Origin: Fervidicoccaceae archaeon | GTDB lineage: Archaea; Thermoproteota; Thermoprotei_A; Sulfolobales; Fervidicoccaceae | NCBI GenBank assembly: GCA_038878695.1 | Contig: JAVZVD010000002.1 | Coordinates: 94,734 to 158,733, forward strand | Direction: 5' to 3' | Length of the DNA stretch: 64,000 nt | Shown: piece by piece, positions 59,006 through 64,000 of the stretch | How the letters are laid out: each line of letters starts with the position of its first letter | How positions within the stretch are numbered: position 1 is the stretch's first letter | The notes under the pieces: model-generated | The model's database searches: none | What the model was told of the DNA's origin: nothing | What the model saw: the letters and a program-made list of their open reading frames with translations, nothing else | Made by a program: the position numbers and the translations under genes

Positions 59006-60309
59006 ACGGGCCAGTTATCGAAGAACCAGTTCATTATCAGCAATATGTTGACGTACCAAATGCCCCAGACCATGGGGTACTGCTCCGGCTGATCCAGCCC
59101 CTTCGTCGTGCCGAGCAGAGTAGGTCCGAGCTCGTAGTAGAACCACGCCATGGCCAGCCCGCCGAGCACCATCAAGATGTTCCTGATGATCCAGTTGGTC
59201 GGGGTGCTCCACCTTCTCGGCCAATTGTCGAAGAAGAACGCCAGAGTCAAAGCGCCGCACAACCAGAAAATGAACCACTCGGCCGCGTGCAAGTACCTCC
59301 ACATGAACCCCGCTCTCCTGAAGGCCCCCTCGGTCGCTGGGCCGAGCTGTTGGGCGAACAGCAGCTGGAGGGCCCAGAATATGCCGAGAGCGAAGAGGGT
59401 CGTCCCGGCGAAGGATGCCAGCCCCCTCCACGGCTGCTTCTTGAAGAGCGTGAAGAACGGCTCCCTCTCCCATATCGACTCGAAGTACCAAATGGTGCAC
59501 GTCATGGCCATTATCCACGCAACGTTGAAGTTGCCGTGCAGGGTGTGGGCTATCTCGTACCACCAGGTGCCTATCTTCTCTGGCGTCATGAGCGAGGCCG
59601 TATAGACCTGCCACGGAACGAAGAGCAAGCCCATGTGCGGGTGCATCAACACGAAGAACAGATATAACGTGAAGAGCATCGTGACCAGGAGCACGGTTGC
59701 CCCTAAGACGGGCTGCTTGAGTTTCCCTCTCCACGGCCAGAACTCGAAGTAGACCGGTATGGATGGGCTGAGCCAAGAGGCTATGGCAGCCACCATCAGC
59801 AGAGCCATAGACACGTACTCGCGCGCGTAGAACTCCGTTATGTGGCCAGGGGTCCCGGTCGGCACGATGTGGCCGACGTCGCGCATCATCTTGAAGCTGA
59901 AGTAGGGTATGCCGAGCCTCCCCAATATCGCATCGAAGACCACGTAGATCGTGAAGAGCATCACGGCGACGGTGATGAGCGTGAGGATCGGCCCCTTCTT
60001 AGCCGGGTGCCATTTCTCCACCCACTCCCTCTTGAAGAGCAACGTGTAGTCGAAGACGTAGGCCATCCAAATGCAGCAAATCAGGAGCCACCTATCGAAC
60101 ATGTAACCGTAGAGGGGGGTGTACAGCCTGAGGCCGTATTTGGCGAGGGGGTTAAAGAGGAAGTACCAAGTCACGAGGGCGAGCGCGAGGGCGAGCGCCG
60201 TAGCGACTATCCCGGCTATGGGCTGCCTCCACCTCGGCACTATCAGCCTCTCGCTGTTTCTCTTCTCGAGCCAGCCCAAGTATTCTTTTTCGCCGTGCTC
60301 CACGCTCAT
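58966..60309 (-). CDS. membrane protein of about five two-helix repeats, unrecognised
   Basis: A 447-residue protein with about ten hydrophobic helices and many Trp, His, Phe and Tyr residues. Two-helix units recur at about residues 29-99, 105-194, 199-283, 291-366 and 372-435. Several begin with (R/K)QP (WRQP, LKQP, KKQP) and end with an F-D/E...W motif: FDYTLLFKREW, YFEFWPWRG, YFESIWEREP, FFDNWPRRW, FFDNWPVYK. Histidines cluster in FFVLMHPHMGLL and IAHTLHGNFN, candidates for metal or heme. I recognise no family. The ATG overlaps the stop of the exported hydrolase by four bases (ATGA). It probably forms a membrane complex with the two upstream products. Confidence 0.8.
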   Translation of the reverse strand: MSVEHGEKEYLGWLEKRNSERLIVPRWRQPIAGIVATALALALALVTWYFLFNPLAKYGLRLYTPLYGYMFDRWLLICCIWMAYVFDYTLLFKREWVEKWHPAKKGPILTLITVAVMLFTIYVVFDAILGRLGIPYFSFKMMRDVGHIVPTGTPGHITEFYAREYVSMALLMVAAIASWLSPSIPVYFEFWPWRGKLKQPVLGATVLLVTMLFTLYLFFVLMHPHMGLLFVPWQVYTASLMTPEKIGTWWYEIAHTLHGNFNVAWIMAMTCTIWYFESIWEREPFFTLFKKQPWRGLASFAGTTLFALGIFWALQLLFAQQLGPATEGAFRRAGFMWRYLHAAEWFIFWLCGALTLAFFFDNWPRRWSTPTNWIIRNILMVLGGLAMAWFYYELGPTLLGTTKGLDQPEQYPMVWGIWYVNILLIMNWFFDNWPVYKPVYLRKGSRE

Positions 60310-61691
60310 AGATATCCCACCTCGTACTCAACGACGTTGAACTCCGTCTCGACCTTCAGAGGGTTCTCGCCCCTGTACCACTCCATGAACGCCTTCTTAT
60401 CGTCCGGATGCGTCCTCAGCCTCTCGACCGCCCTCTCCACCGCGCTCAGCACCCTCTTCCTGGTCTTGTAATACTCCAGGTTCAGCGGCTCCTCGATTAC
60501 ATCCATCGGGAGGCCTAGCTGGTCCCCGTTTCCGAGGTACCAAGTCTTCCTGGTCTTGAAGCGGGCTCTCCCCCCTATCACCGGGAGGCCCGCCTCGATC
60601 ATCTTGCCCACCGTTATGTAGCCGGTGCAGTGGTTCGCGCCTATCCACTCGAGCCCGTACTTCGGCAACGCCAGCACGAGGTCGTCCTTATCGGGGTCCC
60701 ACTCCTCGAAGGGGGATATGTGCAGACCTCCGTAGACGCCGGCCATGTTCTTCCCGTAGTCCACGTCCTTGAAGTTCCTGATCGCGTACTCGAGCTCGTA
60801 GATTATGCCCGGGTGAGTGCAGCCCGTCACCGTGACTATGCCGTGGTCCTTGACCCACACGTAAGGGATAAGCTCTCCCCTGGTCCTCAGTATTATCGGA
60901 ACGTCGTAAAGCACGACGGTGAGCCCCGGGTATATGTCGTAGGGCTTGAGCGGCTCCGTGACCCAGATCCTCGGGCCCTTATGCGGGTGCTCGTTCCAGG
61001 CGTACGGCGCTGGGAAGAAGCCCTTGGGGACCCCGTCGAGCATCCTCTTGCTCTCGGGATACATGGTGCCGCACAGATACACCGGGACGTCCGGGTAGTA
61101 CTTCAGGACGGTGTCCATGCCCCAGTAGTGGTCTATGTGCTCGTGCGATGATATCACGAACTCTATCCCCTTGGGACCCGCCTTGATCAGGTCGAGCACG
61201 CTGCCCCTGATCTTCCTGTCGTCGGGCACGCCCTTGGTCGGGGCCGGTATCTGGCTATAGATGTACTCCATCCACTCCTGGTTCCAGCCCCAATCGAGCA
61301 GCCACCTGTGGTACGCGTCGCCGGGGCCCCAGGTCTCGACCAGCGCGCTGAAGCCTCCCTCGTTGCTGCCGACGTCGGGGTTCTCCTTGCTCCAGCCTCC
61401 CACGACGTTCGCGACGCTCCACGGTATCATGTACTGATTCGTGAGGAGGCCTCCCGCTCTCCTGATGTCTCCCATGAATACGTCGTTCTGGAACCAGCTC
61501 GTCTCGCTGATGCACGTGATCCTGAGCTTATCAACCGCGCCGAACTGATACTTGCCGCGCGGAACCTTGGGATATAGAGCCTCGTAGACTGGCCTGATGA
61601 GGCCCGTACCGATCGCTCCGCCAACGTAGCCGAGAGCCAGGCCGGCGAGCACGGACTTCAAGAGGCCCCTCCTAGAGACGGAGGCGCCCAT
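60306..61691 (-). CDS. Tat-exported metallo-beta-lactamase-fold hydrolase (COG1237-like)
   Basis: A 461-residue protein. A twin-arginine signal, VSRRGLLKSVLAGLALGYVG (residues 5-24), means it is folded and loaded with metal before export. The metal motifs are SSHEHIDHYWG (181-191), TVTGCTHPGI (287-296), GGLH (321-324) and GANHCTGY (351-358), the pattern of the COG1237 family (MJ0301-type, dihydropterin aminobenzene phosphate synthase-like). The size is well above that of normal members because of extra Trp/Tyr-rich segments (60-160) and a C-terminal helix. The ATG at 61691 is used because it begins the Tat signal; a longer frame covers the upstream peptide gene. The natural reaction is unknown. 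Confidence 0.88.
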   Translation of the reverse strand: MGASVSRRGLLKSVLAGLALGYVGGAIGTGLIRPVYEALYPKVPRGKYQFGAVDKLRITCISETSWFQNDVFMGDIRRAGGLLTNQYMIPWSVANVVGGWSKENPDVGSNEGGFSALVETWGPGDAYHRWLLDWGWNQEWMEYIYSQIPAPTKGVPDDRKIRGSVLDLIKAGPKGIEFVISSHEHIDHYWGMDTVLKYYPDVPVYLCGTMYPESKRMLDGVPKGFFPAPYAWNEHPHKGPRIWVTEPLKPYDIYPGLTVVLYDVPIILRTRGELIPYVWVKDHGIVTVTGCTHPGIIYELEYAIRNFKDVDYGKNMAGVYGGLHISPFEEWDPDKDDLVLALPKYGLEWIGANHCTGYITVGKMIEAGLPVIGGRARFKTRKTWYLGNGDQLGLPMDVIEEPLNLEYYKTRKRVLSAVERAVERLRTHPDDKKAFMEWYRGENPLKVETEFNVVEYEVGYL

Positions 61692-61702
61692 GCTCTCGCC
61701 TC

Positions 61703-61867
61703 CTAGAACCAGAGGAAGCTCGTCACCTTCTGCCACGCGGCGACTAGAGCCGAGTACGAGTACAGAGTGAGAAGCCACAGCGCGACGCCGACGATCGCCC
61801 CGACCACGATCCAGGAGATCTTGTAATCCGGCGGCCAGTAGAGCGCCCTCTCCTTCTCAGCCTCCAC
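61703..61867 (-). CDS. 54-residue single-helix membrane peptide of the exported-hydrolase operon
   Basis: A GTG-started ORF encodes MEAEKERALYWPPDYKISW, one helix (IVVGAIVGVALWLLTLYSYS) and a short tail ending WQKVTSFLWF. The stop is 11 bases before the ATG of the Tat-exported hydrolase, so it is the first gene of that operon. The charged, Tyr/Trp/Pro-rich N-terminus followed by one helix resembles small subunits of membrane oxidoreductases, but no family is known. An agcgcgaag-poor but A/T-rich region (attatatgag, about 61899-61908 on this strand) gives a plausible promoter. Confidence 0.65.
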   Translation of the reverse strand: MEAEKERALYWPPDYKISWIVVGAIVGVALWLLTLYSYSALVAAWQKVTSFLWF

Positions 61868-61937
61868 TTCGCCATCTCCGGCGAGCTCTTCGGAGAACTC
61901 ATATAATGCGATTGGTCAAAGAGCGGTTAAAAATCGG

Positions 61938-63371
61938 TCAAAGCAGCATCGATAGAGAGCGCCCCTTCTCGCTCAGCCTCAGCAGCTTCGTCCTGCCTCT
62001 CCTCGACGCCTCTACGTAGCCCAGCGACTCGAGGGCTCTGATCCTCTTGATGACCGTAGGCTTCGACGACCTCAAAGCCCTGGCGACCTCGACCAGAGAC
62101 GGAGTGATCCCCCTGGCCTCGAAGTCGCGCAGGACCTTCAAGACTTCCGCGAGAGGCTTAGGCAGCAATCGCGCCTCGACGTGGGGCAACTCGACGCCCT
62201 CCCTCATTAAGATTTCCCGGAGCAGCGGAACCTCCGAGAGCTCGGAAGGCGAGATCGACAACAGGACCACGCCGCCCGTGGTCTCCGCGAGATCCCTCAG
62301 AGAGGGCAGCACTCGCGCGAGCCCCCCGGGCGCGTTGAGATGTAAATAGTAGAGGCCATCTACGTAGACGGCCGGTCTCCTGCGCCAGGACCTCCTCAGC
62401 AGCTCGTCTAAAGCCTCGACGGCTCTGCTTGGGGCGGCCGCCTCGACCCGAGCGGCGAAGCCCAGGCGGTCGGGCGGGCTCCTCGCGATGGCCACGCACT
62501 CGAAGCCGGCGGAGCATAGAGCCTCGAATATCTTCAGCGACCTCGAGGGGGCTTCCTCCACGAGGTAGTAGAGCCTGCCCCCTCTCAGCCCGAGAGCGGA
62601 GAGCAGTCTCTCCCAGGCTCTAAGTACCATCGTGTCGACGAAGGCCAAGTAGAAGGTGGGCATGATATCCCCGCTAGCTTTGACGGGGACGACCCGGACC
62701 AGAGACTCCGTCGGCGCATAGATCTTCTCGATGTAGGAGTCTGAGATCTCGTGGTTCATCACGAGGCTCGAGAGGTAGCGCGCGAGGTCCTCGCGGACTG
62801 CTCTCGGGAGCCTCTCGAAGGCCTCGTTGTAATTCAGGATCTTGCCCCCCGAGTCGAGGAGAACGGCCGGCTCCATGGAGTACGAGACGGCTCTCTCGAT
62901 GACTGCCTTGAGAACCCCCCCTCTTGGGTCCTCCCTCACGACCTTCAATATCAGCACGAGCTCTCCTCCGCGGAAGAGGGGATAGGCCACCTGCACTAGC
63001 TTCTTGAGCCCGACCGCCGTGGTCCTGATCTGCTCGACCACCTCCACGGATCGGCTCTCGACGACTTTCCTGGCGGGGCACGGTATGTCTGAGCAGGGGC
63101 TCGAGGCCCCTCTCAGCAGCTCGTAGCATCTCTTCCCGAGCATGCGCCTGATCTCATCGATCTTCAGCCCGTAGAGTCTCGCGAAGGGCTCGTTCACGTA
63201 GAGGAGCCTGTAGCTCGGGTCCATCAATACGACAGCGAAGTCGAGAGAGTCGAGGAGAGAGAAGAGGACGGAGGGGGCCTGTCTGAACGCTTCGAGGAGA
63301 CTCTCGAGACGGGACTCCTCGACTCGGCCAACGCCCTCGAGGGTTTCGGCTACATTGACGCTCAACGCCAT
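61938..63371 (-). CDS. PAS-PAS-DUF835-winged-helix sensor regulator
   Basis: A 477-residue cytoplasmic regulator. PAS1 (about residues 36-155; LDFAVVLMDPSYRLLYVNEP) holds the cysteine group C82, C93, C98 in KRCYELLRGASSPCSDIPCP, which may bind a metal, heme or Fe-S cluster. PAS2 follows (about 158-255; EPAVLLDSGGKILNYNEAFE). Next is a DUF835-like region (about 265-390; LYYLVEEAPSRSLKIFEALC, then PAVYVDGLYYLHLNAP). The C-terminus is a winged helix (about 405-477; SLVEVARALRSSKPTVIKRI). It lies 70 bases before the membrane-peptide/hydrolase operon on the same strand and is the obvious candidate to control it. There is no kinase domain. Confidence 0.82.
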   Translation of the reverse strand: MALSVNVAETLEGVGRVEESRLESLLEAFRQAPSVLFSLLDSLDFAVVLMDPSYRLLYVNEPFARLYGLKIDEIRRMLGKRCYELLRGASSPCSDIPCPARKVVESRSVEVVEQIRTTAVGLKKLVQVAYPLFRGGELVLILKVVREDPRGGVLKAVIERAVSYSMEPAVLLDSGGKILNYNEAFERLPRAVREDLARYLSSLVMNHEISDSYIEKIYAPTESLVRVVPVKASGDIMPTFYLAFVDTMVLRAWERLLSALGLRGGRLYYLVEEAPSRSLKIFEALCSAGFECVAIARSPPDRLGFAARVEAAAPSRAVEALDELLRRSWRRRPAVYVDGLYYLHLNAPGGLARVLPSLRDLAETTGGVVLLSISPSELSEVPLLREILMREGVELPHVEARLLPKPLAEVLKVLRDFEARGITPSLVEVARALRSSKPTVIKRIRALESLGYVEASRRGRTKLLRLSEKGRSLSMLL

Positions 63372-63491
63372 CTCCTTCGAGAAGGCAAAATTCCCCCGAG
63401 CTCTCCGCGAAGATCTGGCGCAGGCCGCGCTTTAACGCTTTACGCTCGAGCAGCGGAGGCTCATCGGAGCTCCGAGGAGCGCCCTGAGCGC

Positions 63492-64000
63492 TCAAGCGCT
63501 CTTCGGGGGCCTGGCGAAGTCGCGGAGCTCGAGCTCCTCGAGGAGGGACTCGACGGCCGCTCTCACCGCCTCTCTCGACCTCATCTTGGGCCTCCAACCC
63601 AGCCCAATCAGCTTGTCGATCTTCAGGGCAATTCTCTTCACGTCTCCCGGCCAGCCCACGCCGTGCAGCACGGGTCTGTGCACTACCTCGACGCCACCGA
63701 GGCCGAGCGTCTCCAGCATCACCGAGACGAGCTCATTCACGGTGATCCAATCCTCCGATGCGACGTTGTAGACCGAGAAGCCTCCCGGCGCCCTCTCGAG
63801 AGCGATCATCGTGGCCTCGACGGCGTCGCTCACGTGCACGTAGCTCCTGACCTGAGTCCCGTCGCCCAGCACCTCCAGCCTGCTCCGATCGCTCGAGAGC
63901 TTGAGAAGGAGCTCGTATATCGCGCCGTGCCTGAGCCTCGGCCCCACCACGTTCGCGTACCTCAGAGCAACGACCTCGAGCCCGTAGAGGCTCGAGTAGG
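63492..64000 (-). CDS. NAD-dependent epimerase/dehydratase (extended SDR), 5' end outside window
   Basis: The C-terminal about 169 residues of an extended short-chain dehydrogenase acting on nucleotide sugars (UDP-glucose epimerase-like). Visible are YSSLYGLEVVALRYANVVGP (substrate loop R-Y-x-N), GDGTQVRSYVHVSDAVEATM and VYNVASEDWITVNEL, and a closing GWRPKMRSREAVRAAVESLL. The Rossmann and catalytic Y-x3-K parts lie beyond the right edge. It probably feeds surface glycan synthesis. The exact sugar cannot be told. Confidence 0.88.
   Translation of the reverse strand, partial: YSSLYGLEVVALRYANVVGPRLRHGAIYELLLKLSSDRSRLEVLGDGTQVRSYVHVSDAVEATMIALERAPGGFSVYNVASEDWITVNELVSVMLETLGLGGVEVVHRPVLHGVGWPGDVKRIALKIDKLIGLGWRPKMRSREAVRAAVESLLEELELRDFARPPKSA

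Noticed and set aside
58966..60309. Assignment of the repeat membrane protein to the AmoC/PmoC monooxygenase subunit
   Set aside because: It is Trp/His-rich and polytopic, but the repeat structure and lack of the D-x3-H-x12-H metal motif or AmoA/AmoB partners do not support it.
1..64000. CRISPR arrays, insertion sequences or prophage
   Set aside because: No regularly spaced repeats, transposase, integrase or terminal inverted repeats were seen; Arg-rich ORFs in other frames are shadows of GC-rich genes.

Overview
The window is GC-rich archaeal chromosome, most probably from a hyperthermophilic member of the Thermoproteota (Crenarchaeota). The gene content is archaeal throughout: AglB oligosaccharyltransferase, CDC48/VAT, FEN-1, archaeal EF-1beta, mevalonate kinase, a geranylgeranyl-reductase-like flavoprotein, a GPN-loop GTPase, TruD, Pth2, LysW-type lysine or arginine genes, a PP1-type phosphatase and an intron-containing tRNA-Tyr with a C1:G72 pair. 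Many genes start with GTG or TTG about 25-35 bases after an A/T-rich TATA-like box (leaderless style), while internal operon genes carry GAGG or GGTGA Shine-Dalgarno sequences. I cannot assign a genus. The first 58 bases are too short to annotate.

Layout. 0-6 kb: an N-acetyltransferase, several poorly known membrane proteins (DUF1648/PH-like, DUF401), a divergent pair of small membrane paralogues around a repeated GGTGCAC motif, a nucleoside phosphorylase, and a decayed secreted-protein tail. 6-13 kb: a glyoxalase-II-like hydrolase, a glycosylatable secreted coiled-coil protein divergent from a membrane-tethered winged-helix sensor, mevalonate kinase, Hsp20, a double ribbon-helix-helix protein, ZPR1 and a shortened cobalamin adenosyltransferase. 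13-17.6 kb: a co-directional run with a GPN GTPase, two radical SAM proteins and a tRNA-editing-like protein. 17.5-25.5 kb: flavoprotein disulfide reductases, phosphatase, threonine synthase and lysX/lysK/lysJ. 25.6-29.8 kb: an ABC exporter, tRNA-Tyr, an UlaG-like hydrolase and a ThiD-ThiN fusion. 29.8-36.5 kb: GGR-like flavoprotein, aminotransferase, PheS-PheT and ArgF. 36.6-52.4 kb: a core informational and housekeeping block containing AglB, a Nob1-like PIN protein, NAD kinase, Trm5, Pcm, FEN-1, CDC48, EF-1beta, a Zn ribbon, Pth2, a NusA-like protein, TruD and a B12-type radical SAM protein. 52.5-54 kb: a heavily decayed radical SAM pseudogene. 54-59 kb: a PD-(D/E)xK-like protein, a transporter-like protein, an MscS-like membrane protein and a frameshifted secreted metalloprotease. 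59-63.4 kb: an unusual operon of a 54-residue membrane peptide, a Tat-exported metallo-beta-lactamase-fold hydrolase and a membrane protein built from about five two-helix repeats, downstream of a PAS/DUF835/winged-helix regulator. The window ends inside a sugar-nucleotide epimerase.

The best candidate for an undescribed system is the 58.97-63.37 kb operon. The other notable signals are two informational genes (FEN-1 and a NusA-like protein) whose conserved N-termini can only be reached through non-ATG/GTG/TTG start codons (CTG, and ATA or CTG).
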